Shown one piece after another: positions 1 to 12,059 of a stretch of DNA of 64,000 nt (positions within the stretch are counted from its first letter, which is position 1; every line of letters begins with the position of its first letter). Origin of the DNA: Megaleporinus macrocephalus (lineage: Eukaryota > Chordata > Actinopteri > Characiformes > Anostomidae); the NCBI GenBank assembly GCA_021613375.1, contig CM038710.1:24946667-25010666 (forward strand), in the 5' to 3' direction. Under the pieces are notes generated by a model, which worked only from the letters and a program-made list of their open reading frames with translations, had not been told where the DNA came from and made no database searches. The position numbers and the translations under genes were made by a program.

Positions 1-1980
1 ATTTTTTGTTTTAAATGTATTATATTTTAAAAGTTTAGGTCAATTTCAAGGCAGATAACTTGCCAAAATGTTTGTATATAGTTTGATAATATTGTTCATA
101 AAATTAAACAAAACAAAACATCTTAAATTCCATTTATTCAATAAGTGGTAATATTTAATACATTATGTTCTGAATTATTATTGCATATAGCAAGTGATTT
201 TTATCTTTTGAATGCTAGTGTACAAAAACACATGAAAGTTCTGAGTATTGTACTGTATTGACATTTGAGCTCTTAAGCTAAAGTGATGGATATTTGTGTC
301 ATTTATAACTCTGTTATGAAGGATTGCTCCCAGGTAATGGAACAAAAGACTAATATAGAACAAAGCCTAATACAGAATGCTATATATCAAAATATGTCCT
401 CAGAATAAAAAGATGCAGGAAATTATGTGTATGAAATGTACCACTTTACCTTGAGAACATTGGCTTCTTACATATAACTGATTTACAGCGCTAGACTTCT
501 GCCTTACTGATTACATCACTTTGAAATGATACTTCATAACAGTATTGAATTAAAAAGCTGTCTGTCACTTTTGTTTGAAAATTCGAATAATAACAATAAT
601 AAAAAACAAATAAACAAAATACTGACAAACACTGTTCACACGCAGTCATCTGTAAATATTTCTCTATTCAAATAAAATATTAATTACATTTTTTATAGCT
701 TATTTAATCAAGCATCAGTTGTTATGACACTTGAGGTAAAAGGACATGCAATATTCACAAATGCAGACTTTAAGACAACTAATGCTAGTAGAAATAAGAC
801 CTGTCTTAGTCATGACAGCTTACACTATTGTTTTAGGCACCTAAGCTCATTATCATATTCACTAGTAAAAACACCATATATCATTAGAACAGATACAAAT
901 TAGCCTGAATATCTTATTATACAGCATTAGTATCTTATTTTGAAAGTAGTAGATAATATCTTGAGCTCCAGTTTGAAAAACAAAGTTTAGTTCCAGATGT
1001 CTTCTGGATGTCCAGACGTACTGAGCGGACAAAGCAGGTATTATTTGATAACTGTAAATAATACTGGGTTATTTTCACAAGGAAAAACTTGGAAAGGGTT
1101 AAATAAACACACTGACATATGTAAAAAGCACTACTTACTGTATTATTACTATTTTAATATTTAATAAAATTTTAAAAAAGTGTTCTGTCTGGACAAAGTA
1201 ACTTTTTAAACATAACAATGTCCCCAAGTGACACAAACTGTACAGTATTGTACATAGTTACATGCTGTGTAACATTGCTGCCTTTCAGTAAAGTCTTAAC
1301 ACTTGATCTTAAATCTGCACAGAGCACTGAAGTAAAGGGAAATAGCCTTGGTTGTTTCGTGTTACTGGGATTAGAAAAACAATTACCTTGTCTCATTTAC
1401 ACACTCATTAAATACTTATAAGAGTACGCAATGAAAACGTTGTTTACTTTTACAATTGTGGAAAATGACAGAACAACATGTACTTCTAATTCCACCCAGT
1501 GCTGAATTCTTATTAGCAATTTATAAACAGATTTTTCTGGATGTTTCCTGTAGACACGGTGTTATGCAGCAGTCTTTGACATTTTAGTGATGAAAACATT
1601 AAACAGTCAGCTGCAGCTCACCAGAGGATTTCCACAGCACTGCATGTCTGCTTTCTCACATAGCTGCAAATTATTCCAGCACTAACTCCTATTGAAAATT
1701 AAATTTACCCATACCAAGTAAGAGCATGTTTAACATACCAAGCAGCAGATTCTCAATTGTAATTGACTTGCTGAATTACTGTCACACTCCTTCCAAATGA
1801 CATGAGCCTCTGAGTCTGAGCACTGGCTCCACAGAAAAGTGGGAGAATGAATAACTCTCAAGATTGGGTTTGGGGGTGGGGGTGGGCAAAAGGAGGAGGT
1901 GGAGAAGGAGAAAATGTGGTTGCTGAGGCGTATAATTAGCAATTACATTTGGTGTCATCAGTAATAACTATTTCAGTGCA
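1..1980. other. AT-rich non-coding stretch, nothing recognised
   Basis: I see no open frame with family resemblance and no repeat with clear ends here. Short open frames on both strands look random. The sequence is AT-rich with scattered A-runs. A G-rich patch near 1866-1905 is simple low-complexity sequence. Confidence 0.5.
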
Positions 1981-1984
1981 GATC

Positions 1985-2279
1985 TGTGGGGTTAATGCTG
2001 GGGACTGGGACTGTAAATCAGCCGTTACACCTGCCTTCAATCAGCCAGAGTGCCGACACTACGATATGAAGAAGAGCCGCGGCCAAAACACTTGCCACTG
2101 AGCCGATAAGCAATACGACCACCATCTGTTAGAGCGGCTTTCAAAAGCAATTTATTTCTCCGGACCCCAGAGCTGACCTCGCTTGAGAGGAGCAAATTTG
2201 TATGAAATCACATTGCAGGAACATCGGGGTGTTATTTGGGGTTTTTTGAGAAGTTGCATACAAGGATCTGAGGAGAAGG
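1985..2279 (+). promoter_or_regulatory. Candidate first non-coding exon or promoter
   Basis: This patch is less AT-rich than its surroundings and contains a GCCGCGGCC-like stretch near 2074. It ends in a good donor-like sequence, GAGAAG|GTGAGT, at about 2279. A short ATG frame inside (about 2066) stops after 11 codons, so any exon here would be 5' untranslated. The corresponding gene is not visible to the right within the window. It may equally be a conserved regulatory element. Inference only. Confidence 0.25.
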
Positions 2280-2694
2280 TGAGTGCTCAGAGGGTAAGTG
2301 AAAGGCTAAGAGGGTGGTTAAAAGTGTAGTGTCGGACAGTGCACCATGCAAGGCAAACATCTTTACAAGTAGATATTTTTCAGAGTGCAGGTGAGATTTT
2401 GTAGCATATAAACTTGAAACTTTAGTCTAAATTTTAGTCCATTGCCTTACACCAATCAGCAGAGCTGGACTGGGACAAAATTTTTTTTACTATTATCATA
2501 TAATAATTATCAAATAATAACAGCATCATATTAAAAAACTTTTTGCCTTATTAGAAACGTACAGTGAATCATTACTTTAGAAGCCAAATAACCACTGTGA
2601 AAAGCAAATAAGTAAATTTACACATACTGTAGTTCCAGCACTTTTGTGTACTCATATGTATTTTCTGAATTTTCCTGATATAGCAGCTCAATTC

Positions 2695-2719
2695 TAGGGT
2701 TAGGGTTAGGGTTAGGGTT
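2695..2719 (+). repeat. Interstitial telomeric repeat (TTAGGG)4
   Basis: Four consecutive copies of the vertebrate telomere hexamer TTAGGG sit in ordinary AT-rich sequence. There is no subtelomeric context on either side, so this is an interstitial telomeric sequence, not a chromosome end. Confidence 0.85.
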
Positions 2720-3629
2720 TCAGGTTTAAAGGTGACCCCCTCTTTAAAAAACTTTAACATGCATTGGGATCAGGCTAAAAACAGGACTGCTTTGTGAACT
2801 CATGCAACACATCAGCATTTGACTCTATCATACTGTTGGTAATCCTTTTGCTAATAATACTTTTATACACTTTAGTAAAGCTTAAATTGCAAAGCTTTTA
2901 CTTATCATTTAGCAGTTTTAAGATTTATTTCAGTTGTTTGAGTGTTTTTAAATACTATTTAAACTACTATGCAGTCTTTCAATACACCTTTAGCCTAAAT
3001 ATCTAAAATGCTATGATGTAGCCTAAAATGGACACTTGCTGCTCACCCAGCACTTCTCAGCCTTGAGCATTGGCTATTTTATCAGAAGAAGGTGTCGTAC
3101 GTGGCTGCCAGATTTTGGGAAGTATGCAAATACCAATAAGTACTGATACTAATCAATGGCCGTTACTCATCATTCTCATGTAACAGAGCTAACATTACCT
3201 CCATCACCTCAAAGTCCCTGTGTTATCCTAACGTTACTACCTGCTAACGTACTACACTCTCCCGATCAGTCTGTCCCTCGGGTTCTCTATCAAAAGCCTG
3301 CGTCTCTGGCTGCTCCTCTGCCTGCTGCTGCTGCTTCACCTACAGCCTGCTGTTACTGGAGCACTGCTGTCACAGAGGACATGGAGGCTACAGCAGCGAA
3401 CGTGTCTGTGATCTTAGCACTTTTTGCAGCATCTACAGTGACACTCTTCATCTACAGTGACACTCTTCAATCTCTTTGCACGTAACTTTTCCGCACCCCC
3501 TTTCTTCCACTTTCTCCATGTTGCCTCTCCTTTAACGCACGCTCAACACTGAAACTAGTGGGAGTTACAGCGGACCACGCAAAGAGGGAAGCCGCTTTCG
3601 GCCTATATCCTGATTGGTTTAGTCCACTG

Positions 3630-3790
3630 TCTATATTGAAGATGGGCCAACGGGCCGCCCCCTGTAAATTGTGGGCCGGTCTCTTAAAAAAAAGGGAATT
3701 AAAAAAAATCCAACAGCATCGCCGCCTGAGGACTGTCGGCCTACCGGGCAAATGCCGGGTACGCCAGCTTACCAGTCCAGTCCAACAATA
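3630..3790. repeat. Probable degenerate interspersed repeat
   Basis: A GC-richer stretch with a GGGCCGG-type motif next to a Tc-rich and A-rich segment. Similar 'cagggcca..gtgggacttg' strings recur at 9717 and 19946, which suggests fragments of one dispersed family. The family is not identified. The 109-aa plus-strand frame just upstream (3156-3485) has no recognisable domain. Confidence 0.3.
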
Positions 3791-3884
3791 ACATTAAAAC
3801 CACCTCCTCTACAAACATTGTCCATTTTATCAACTCCATTTACTGTAAAGGTGCAGTTTGTAATTCTGATTTGCTGCATATATT

Positions 3885-4595
3885 TTTTTTATCCTTTTCC
3901 ACCCGGTTCTTTAATGATCAGGACCCCCACAGGACCACCACAGAGCAGGTATTATTAGGCGGGTGGGTCATTCTCAGCACTGCAGTGACACTGAGGTGAT
4001 GGTGGTGTGTTAGTGGGTGCTGTGCTGGGAAGAGTGGATCAGAGTTTTTAAACACCTCAGTGTCAGTGCTGGATTAAGAATAGTCCACCAACCAGCAACA
4101 TCCTGCCAACAGTGTCCTGTAGGCAGCATCCTGTGACCACTGAGGAAGGACTAGAGAATCACTAACACAAACTGTGCAGCAACATCTCTGATTTTACACC
4201 TACATGGTGGACTGACAGGGCAGTGGTGTCTAATAGAGTGGACAGTGGGTGGACACAATGTTTAAGCAGCACTACTGTGTCTAATCCACTCGTAACAGTA
4301 CAACACACACTAATACACACTGACACACCACCACTATGTCACTGCAGTGCTGAGAATAAACCACCACTCAAGTAATATCTGCTCTGTGGTGGTCCTTTGG
4401 GAAAGCTGATCATTGAAGAAGGGTGAAAGGGGGCTAGCAAAGTAAACAGATGAACTTCAGTCTGTAAGTGTAAGAACTACAAAGTGCCCCTGTATTGTAA
4501 ATAAAGCTGATAAAATGAAAAAATGTGTGTAGATAGAAGGAGATGGTTTAAATGTTATGGCTGATTGGTGAACAATGCTATACATAATGCATCTG
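3885..4595. mobile_element. Palindromic non-autonomous repeat, longest copy in window
   Basis: The left part (about 3890-4040) and right part (about 4290-4430) are diverged inverted copies of each other. Both contain 'ctcagcactgcagtgacac' and 'aggaccaccacagagcag'-type strings pointing in opposite directions. The right flank ends with a tail, 'taaatgttatggctgattgg', near 4545. There is no coding capacity. I recognise the family as one very abundant in catfish and characin genomes, but I am not sure of its superfamily. Partial copies occur at 9230, 10755, 23868 and 61140. Confidence 0.7.
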
Positions 4596-4749
4596 AAACA
4601 TCAAAGTCTGCTACTTATGGCCAAAAGTATGAACATCTGACCAACACATCTATATGAGCTTGTTGGATGATACTGTAGTTAGCAATGGGTGTAGCTGAAA
4701 CATCTGAACCCAGAAAACCAGAGGATGTGTCCGCTTTATAGAAATATAT

Positions 4750-4860
4750 AGCGGTGGGCACCTCTGGTCCTGGAGCTCTACTTTTTTGCAGAATTGAACT
4801 TAGCTAGAGTCAACCTGCACCTAGTGTGCTATCAAATACATCTGAAGTAGGTCGTCTCGC
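4750..4860. repeat. Dispersed repeat fragment ('ctggtcctggagctctac' type)
   Basis: The segment beginning 'cacctctggtcctggagc' and ending near 'caaatacatctgaagtag' resembles a short repeat found throughout ostariophysan genomes. Related fragments are visible at about 15097-15180 ('gtgtttctcagccttgg') and 43880-43960 ('cagatgtgtctgagcatgg'). The assignment rests on memory of the family and on similarity between the three fragments. Confidence 0.45.
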
Positions 4861-5519
4861 AAAGCGGCTGTCGTTAGAATTATGTTGATGTAACATATTG
4901 TATTCATGTGGAACTGATTTAAAGTGAATTCAAAGCCACAACATTTTTTCTGTGTGCTCTATCGATGTGAAAATCTCACTTCAGTCATGTCATCAAATGC
5001 TATGTTGTTGTACTGTCATCAATTTTTATAAACCATATATTTAATTTAATATATTTGAAATTTAATTACATTTAATATGCTTATGTAAATGTGATGACCC
5101 AATTGCCTAATTTACACTGCTACACAATTCACTATATTTACATTTCATTTGTACAGTCTAAAACAAGACTACACGCACAATAACATTTCCAAATGCAGTA
5201 CTGAGTGTCTCAGTATTTTAATGGATGCATTCTTTTATATCCCACATAACAAGGTGTCACAAAACAATAAGAGGAATATCAAATGATTATAAAACTCATC
5301 TACCGACAAAAGTGCTGCATTAGTTCAGTCTGTAGCAGAATTTCTCCACTCTTTTCATTGCGCTGTGAATCAGAGCTAACATGCTTTTGTTGTGCTTGAA
5401 TCATATTGCTGGTAAAATTTTGAAAGCAGTTTGGTTGTCACAAGGCGGCATCCATATTTCTGTGCATCCCACTGAAGAGAGAAGCTGAGTCTCGCTCATA
5501 TAATTTCATTATTCCACTG

Positions 5520-5760
5520 CCCTAATAAAACAGAGACCATCTGTCCTTCGTTTTCACAGGAAATATTAAAAAGAAAACACTCGGCCTTCTCTTCTCACCA
5601 TGATGTCACATTCCTCCCTCTGATGAAGGGAATACCAATGAGGAGGATGCACACTGAGCCGGAGACACTGTAATTAATTCACCATTTTATTTCATTGAGA
5701 ATTAAGATGCTACATTAGTCCTGCTGGCCAAGGCAGGAAAGGGGAAAGGCAAAGTTGTTA
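5520..5760. promoter_or_regulatory. Candidate conserved non-coding element
   Basis: A stretch without repeat character, with a more balanced base composition. It carries a homeodomain-type core (TAATTAATTC near 5672) and a neighbouring 'tttatttcattgagaatt' segment. It has no open frame of note. The call is by appearance only; conservation cannot be tested here. Confidence 0.25.
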
Positions 5761-5978
5761 ATGTGACGCCCACAAATGTGTGGTCACATTTTTGTTTGTA
5801 AATGTTTGCATATTTTTTTATATACTTTGTTTATTTTCTTTATCCTTCTAAAATGGGGAGAAGATTGTGTTTCATTTGAAGATGTAATCCTATCTTTACT
5901 ATTGACATAGCGATTTTTTTACCAGATATGTGCTGCAGAGCCTTGCTTGGAGAACGTGCGTGTTGTACTTACTCAGCG

Positions 5979-5994
5979 ACAGTAGGGGGCAGTG
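5979..5994 (+). promoter_or_regulatory. CTCF-like motif
   Basis: 'acagtagggggcagtg' matches the AGGGGGCAG core of the vertebrate CTCF consensus. Such motifs arise often in dispersed repeats, so occupancy is uncertain. Confidence 0.35.
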
Positions 5995-6033
5995 TTACGA
6001 GGCGACTGTGTTACTTGCGCGGCTAAAGTTTTC

Positions 6034-6104
6034 TCATAGCTGCAGAGAACTCCGAAGCATTAACAACTGATGCCTTTGTCTGATCCCTTTGTCCTGTTTT
6101 TAGG
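6034..6104. repeat. Direct repeat, copy 1 of 2
   Basis: About 71 bp starting 'catagctgcagagaactcc' recur at 6781-6851 with about four differences, an offset of 747 bp. The unit ends in a pyrimidine tract and AG, like a splice acceptor. Confidence 0.85.
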
Positions 6105-6780
6105 TTAGTAATGTGGAATAACATAAAAAAAACCTCATAAAACCCGCACAGAGTGTAAGGCAACCTGCTTTCATGTGATAAAATGTGATAAAATAATCGT
6201 TATGTTGAGATGTAAGCTCCTGTTTTGAGGTTAGAAAACTAAGCCTTGTCAAGGGTAACTGGCTAAAGCTAGCAGCACATATCTTTTGGTGAACTAGGCC
6301 ACACGCGTCTCTCATCAAATTAAACATCTTTTTTTGTTGTTTTATTATCACCATCCACAAACAATCTCTTTCTTAATTGTAGCAAAATGATTATTTGTTA
6401 AGTTAGATAAGTTTTATACAGAATTTACGGTTAATTAGAATGTTCTGTGTATATATTGTTCAGACGACTTTTGGATGCATCTGCAGTGTTAGAATTGAGC
6501 CTATGTATATTTACATGCTGTGTTTTAGTACAGATAGTACAAGTCATAAAAGTAATTTGTATAAAATAGCCTATTAGCACGTGAATGTATTGTTATAAAT
6601 AAGTAAAATCTATCTATATATAAAAGAGGAAGAACAAAAGGAAATGTTTAAAAATGTCATGTCATTGTATTTCAGTTTTTTTATATATTGAGAACGTCAT
6701 TGTTTTTGTTTAAAAAGGTCTATGGAAAAAGATAGTGAATTTTAAGTGACATGCACATGATTTAAAAAATGTTTTAATAA

Positions 6781-6851
6781 ACATAACTGCAGAGAACTCC
6801 GAAGCAGTAATAACTGATGCCTTTGTCTGATCCCTTTGTCCTGTTTTCAGG
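6781..6851. repeat. Direct repeat, copy 2 of 2
   Basis: Partner of the repeat at 6034-6104; it begins 'acataactgcagagaactcc'. The two could be flanks of a decayed element of about 0.8 kb (LTR-like arrangement) or a small tandem duplication. The interval between them is AT-rich and has no coding frame. Confidence 0.85.
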
Positions 6852-7439
6852 AAAAAATAACTGTTATTGTGGTGCCGTCGCACGGTACCCGTAACATTAA
6901 CATGACCGTTTCATTGATTGTTTTTCATACTTAGACGTAAAAGCTATAAAGGACCACCTCAAAGATGTATATGCATCAGCATGATCATACATCAGATAAG
7001 TGATTAATAGGGATCGCTAGTTTATGATTGTTGGCAGGGCTGCATTAAAAAGGACTTGAAAGGAATATGTAATATACAGTGGAATATAACCACTAAATGA
7101 TGTTGTTGGTGTCATAAAATATAACTTTAGTTGCTGAGAGCTGAGACTTTTATCAGTTGCAGTTATCACTGGGAAAAAAAATTATATTTTTGTTCATGGA
7201 AACAAACAATTGGAAAAAGAATTTCTTTTAACTGATTAACACACATTAACTGATACACACATTTGATTATAGATATAGAGATTTTATTAACCATTTTTTA
7301 TTTAATTTTTGATAAAAAAGGTTCAAATCCAGTCTTTAAAACAAGCTAAACGAAAAAGACTAACAAAAAAAGAGGTGAAGACATGATCCAGTAGACACAA
7401 AAAGAAGATCTGAATCTTGTAACACTCTTAAAATGTAAG

Positions 7440-7575
7440 GTGCTGAAGAAGGGTTCTGTGAAGAACTCCAATGGAAGAACATCTTTTGGTTCCCTAAAGA
7501 ACCTGTCAGTGGAGAGTTAATTAAAAAATGGTGGAAACCAAAATAGTTTCTTTAAATGCATCAACACTGTTTGGC
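7440..7575. repeat. Probable MITE fragment
   Basis: Contains 'gaagaacatcttttggttcc' and 'aaagaacct' strings typical of a hairpin-type repeat common in fish. A related fragment ('cttcttttatggcatcgtgc') is at about 61238. Ends are not resolved. Confidence 0.4.
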
Positions 7576-8804
7576 ATCTTCTAGAGTCTATAAGCAAAAG
7601 TAGTAAAGGTAGTAAATCCATCACGTAGAATAGTCTGTGTGTTAATGTTTGGAAGGAAGTAGGGAGTATTGTGCTTCTGTTTCCGTTTGCTCACCTTTCT
7701 TTCTGCTTGTGTGCATGTGCAGTCATTTGGTGGAAATTCCTGGAACCCCTGAGTGAATTTACTGTCCAGTGTTCGAACACAATCTCCATTCTCCATCTGC
7801 CCTAATTGCCCTGTTGAGCTTTTGCAATGCTCTAATGCGGCATTGGTTCACATGAATGCTGAGCAGGGAGGGCTGTCTTCTCTTCAACCCTGCAGTGCAT
7901 GAAAACAGTACCTTCTTCAGGGAAAGGGACTCAGCTAATGCTCGCTGTAATAGGCCTACCTTTGCTTTTTCATGTAGTGGCCAATGTGGAAACGTCCTAT
8001 CAATTTGTTTGTGAGGCAGGAAACCAGGAGAATGGAACTTAGGCAGTCTGCACATTCTGATGTCTACAAATGCATTAAGCCTGGGTCTTGATTAAGTCTT
8101 GGGTTATTAAAGCAGGCTGCTATGCTATTTAAGTGTTATATTATCACAAAATAAATAAATAAAATAAATATTGGTTAACTACATACATATATACTTAATC
8201 ACATACATTTGCATTACTTCTGTACAGCTTTTAATGTTTTTTTTTTTTCATTTCTTTTAGTGTTAAGAAATGTCAAAACATGCACAACAGCTTTTCAGCA
8301 GCTTTTTATCAAATTAACTTTTCTTGTTCTTGTGAATGCAAATGCTATATAAATATAAAACAACACGTTTGTTATCAACCGTAATAGAGTTGTAAGTGTT
8401 ATGTCACTCAGAATGGAGTGGTGCAAATGTTGCAACTGTTGACCATCCGTGTCCAGGAGTCCAAAAGAGCATAACTGCTCTTATTTTTTGTGGTTGTGTA
8501 GGATGGTCATCCCTCTTTTCCATGTGGACATCAGTTAACTGATATAACAGAACTTGTAATTTGTGTTCTCCTCCCAAGCATACTAAGCTGGCCAATAATG
8601 ACCATGTGGTCTCGGAGGAAGCATGTGCTAGCCTTGACCTTTCTAGCCCAGTGGGATCATGTGATAGGAAGAGGCTTAGCTACACTCTAAACAATTTTGC
8701 GTAACCAGATAATTCTTAGTGCCAATTTCCACTCTTTTTTTCTTGTTTAATCAACTTTTGTAAATAATTTGTTACTTTTTTTGACTGACTGTGCAGGGAT
8801 TGAT

Positions 8805-8935
8805 TTAGCGCAGTGGTGCAGTGTACACTGTTGCGGACAAGTCTTGGCAGATTAGGCTTCGATTCTCTGCTACACCACAAAAAGCCCTTGAGCAAGCTGC
8901 TTAGCACTACATTTGCCTACATCCGCTAGAAGCCT
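8805..8935 (+). mobile_element. tRNA-derived SINE fragment
   Basis: An RNA polymerase III box A ('tagcgcagtggtgcagtg', about 8806) is followed at tRNA-like spacing by a box B-like sequence ('ggcttcgattctc', about 8857). After that comes a 'cccttgagcaagctgcttag' segment typical of fish SINE bodies. The cloverleaf cannot be completed, so this is a SINE head and not a working tRNA gene. Confidence 0.65.
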
Positions 8936-9021
8936 GAAATTTTTCATCCTGCTGTACTCTCTATTTTCAATAATAATTAATACGATTTTTGGATTGGCAT
9001 GGATAACATTAGATAGCATGT

Positions 9022-9560
9022 AACGTTCACACTGTTCATAAGACTATGCATAAGATATGCATAAGGATTTCTTAAGCTTTTCTGAAATACAATAGATATT
9101 GTTACCAAATCTTTATTCATTCAGAATACTTAGAGTACTACATTTCCTGAACCATTTTTTTAATAACAGCTCGGTCAGGACCTGCTGATATGTCTGAACT
9201 TCAGAATAGTCCTGCCAAGTTGCATTGTAGTCCATGTACTTAGTTAAGAAGGATGTAGTCTGGAATTTTAAGGGGTTTAAAAATACATCTACAAGGTGGA
9301 CCAACAAGCTTGGACAGTGAGTGGACACACCGTTTAAAAACCTAAGCAGCACTGTTGTGTCTGAGAATGATCCGCCAGCCAAATAATACCTTCACTATGG
9401 TGGTCCTGCGGGGGTCCTGATAAACAGGGTAAACAGGGGCTAACAGTATGGAGTGAAACATATTGGCTACAGTCTGTAACTGTGAAACCACCTATACGGT
9501 AAGTGAAGCTGATCAAATGGACGGTGAGATACAAGGAGGTGTGCTTAATGAAGGGGTGCA
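9022..9560. repeat. Copy 1 of a paired segment with the palindromic repeat
   Basis: Collinear with 10602-11165 from 'atgtaacgttcacactgttc' through 'cagaatac', 'ggacctgctgatatgtctga' and on into the palindromic repeat tail. The two copies have lost different internal parts of the palindromic element. The minus-strand frames at 9113-9561 are chance readings of this repeat. Confidence 0.7.
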
Positions 9561-10601
9561 ATCATGCGGTTGTAGTAAATCTCAACAATAAATAATATCT
9601 TTTTAAAGCACTTGTCATAATGTCAGTGTAAAAATAGACAAGTTGGCGAGATTAAATGCTTTTTAAGACAACAATTGTAATATCAGCTGAACATTTAGCT
9701 CAATATTTCTCATAGCAGGGCCAGAGTGGGACTTGTTTTTAGGTCGGGAGGTATTTAATTCAGGCCAGTCCATCTAAATCATAAGAAACTGCCTTCTTGC
9801 AACATAATGTTTTCTAAAATGTGTGCATTTTCATCTGGTTTTCTTATTTGTATCTTTATTTAATATTTATATGCTAATAAAAACTGACAGAAGACTGTGT
9901 CTTAAATGTGAAGATAATGAGTCAATTAGCGTTCTGTTCACATTTCTCACTGCCCACCTGCTGGAGTAGCTTTTTTATGTTTTGCTTTTCTGTAGTTGTT
10001 GCCGCTGCTGTTCATCTTTACATTAATTACAGCAAGGCACCTTTTTTAAAAGCATTGTAAGCGATTTGTGTGTTTGGCTAAACATCTCTGTCCTTATCGT
10101 CTCCCTCCACTTCTCACATTAGAGCACTCAAGTGTCTATTTGAATGTCATTCTAATGTTGCTCGAGGTCAGTTTTGTGTCTTGCTGCATCAGAAAGCTAC
10201 TTAACACACCAGGAGCAAAGAACATCTTCTTTAGTCACAGCTGAATTTGCTAGTCATAGACAGTGAGCCTCACATATTTTACTGGTCTTATAGCACATAA
10301 TCTTCAGATAAGATGAAGAGTGGTCAGCAATGGTCACTCTGCCTTAGATCAAGGCCAAACAGAAGGAGGAGGTCCAGTGGAGATTTCCTACAGTGCACAG
10401 CCCCGTCAGCCAAACATCAGCATTTTCTAAGGTGAAATCAGATAAGTTAGTATTTATGTGAACTAGATTCTGGGCTCTGAAAGCTGCCTCATGAAAATGA
10501 ATTGAAAAAAGTTGCTTTGTCCAGGCAAAGTAAATCTCTTTTTCTGTATTATATGAGTTTTTGGGTTGACATTCACATTGAACATGCAAAGAAACATCAT
10601 A

Positions 10602-11165
10602 ACATGTAATGTTCACACTATTCATAAGATCAACATGGAATTATCAGTGTATGCGAAAGGATTTCTCAAGCTTTTCTGTAGTACAATGGATATTAGTAAC
10701 AAATGTTTATTCATTCAGAATACTCAGAGTAATACATTTCCTGAACCATTTTTAAAATAACAACTTGGCCAGGACCTACTGATACATCTGAACTTCAAAA
10801 TAGCTCAGCCAGCATGCATTGTAATACACGTAGTTACTGAAAAATAAGGATTTAAGCAGTCTGGAATTAAAAAGTTTCAAAATACATTGAAATAAAACTA
10901 CAACAAGCTTGGAGTATCTTGTACAGTGAGTGGTCCACTTGTACCACCACCACGTCAGTGTCACTGCAGCGCTGAGAATGATCCACCAGCAAAATAATAT
11001 CTTCATTATGGTGGTCTTGTGGGGGTCCTGACCATTGATAAACAGGGTAAACAGGAGCTAACAAAGTATGGACTACAGTCTGTAATTGTAAAACTGATAA
11101 AAATGGACAATAAGATACATTGAGGTCTATGTAATGAAGAGGTCCACGCTTACACTTGTAGTATA
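10602..11165. repeat. Copy 2 of the paired segment
   Basis: Partner of 9022-9560, about 1.58 kb away and in the same orientation. It retains the 'caccaccacgtcagtgtcac' part of the palindromic repeat that copy 1 lacks. It is either a local duplication or two insertions of one composite element. Confidence 0.7.
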
Positions 11166-11885
11166 TCTCAATGCCTTTTTGTTAAATAATATATATATAA
11201 TAATAATTTACTTATTTTTATAGTTACATTTTCCAAAAATATATATTTGATATATTTCTTTAACATATTATTAAATATTACTTTGGACAAAACCTCAAAT
11301 GTAGGCATTGAATGCTAAATTTAAAGATTTGACCTGGAAATAATTAAAAAACTACTTACAGCAGACTACCACATGATTTTTAAGGTTATTAAAGACAATA
11401 TCAACATGAAAAGTGCTCAATAGTCCTCTAGACTATATAATAGTACCCTATTTGCTCACTTGCACTTTTATTGTGAAACGCTGGAGTACCTCAAAACTAC
11501 TGTGACTTTCTTATAGTCCATTATTGTGATTATTGTGAATATGAAAAATTATCAGTGCAAACTGATGTATCATGCTGTTTCTAAGATCAACCAATAAATA
11601 CGTGCTATTTCTGAGTCAATACAAAAATTCCTAAATTCTGACCTTGACACTGTAGATCCTAATTAGCCCACTAACCCACATACAACTTTATCAATAGATT
11701 TTAGATTTTAAATGCAAATCCTTTAGGTAAGACATCACAGACCTATTTCTTGTTTTCACAAGTTATATTGTGAATTCAAACTTTGACAATATCTGTGGTA
11801 ATAGTGTCATATTGTTTTACAGCTGTACTAATTTTATAGTGTTTGGGTTAGATGTAAAACATATTTATGTTTTCAGTGTAAAAGT

Positions 11886-11972
11886 AATTCTAAATCATAT
11901 CAATCCATAGTATATATAATATATAATATAATATAATATATATAATAGTATATAATCCATAGTATATCATAT

Positions 11973-12055
<83 letters not shown>
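11886..12055. repeat. AT microsatellite
   Basis: An imperfect 'tatataatata' lead-in passes into an uninterrupted (AT)n run from about 11976 to 12055. Confidence 0.95.
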
Positions 12056-12058
<3 letters not shown>

Positions 12059-12059
12059 T

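Noticed and set aside
3156..3485. 109-codon plus-strand frame with an Ala-rich segment
   Set aside because: No recognisable domain or splice signals. It lies in a repeat-bearing region and contains a short internal duplication ('acagtgacactcttcatct').
8805..8880. Possible tRNA gene
   Set aside because: Boxes A and B are present, but the acceptor and anticodon stems do not form. The downstream SINE body explains it.
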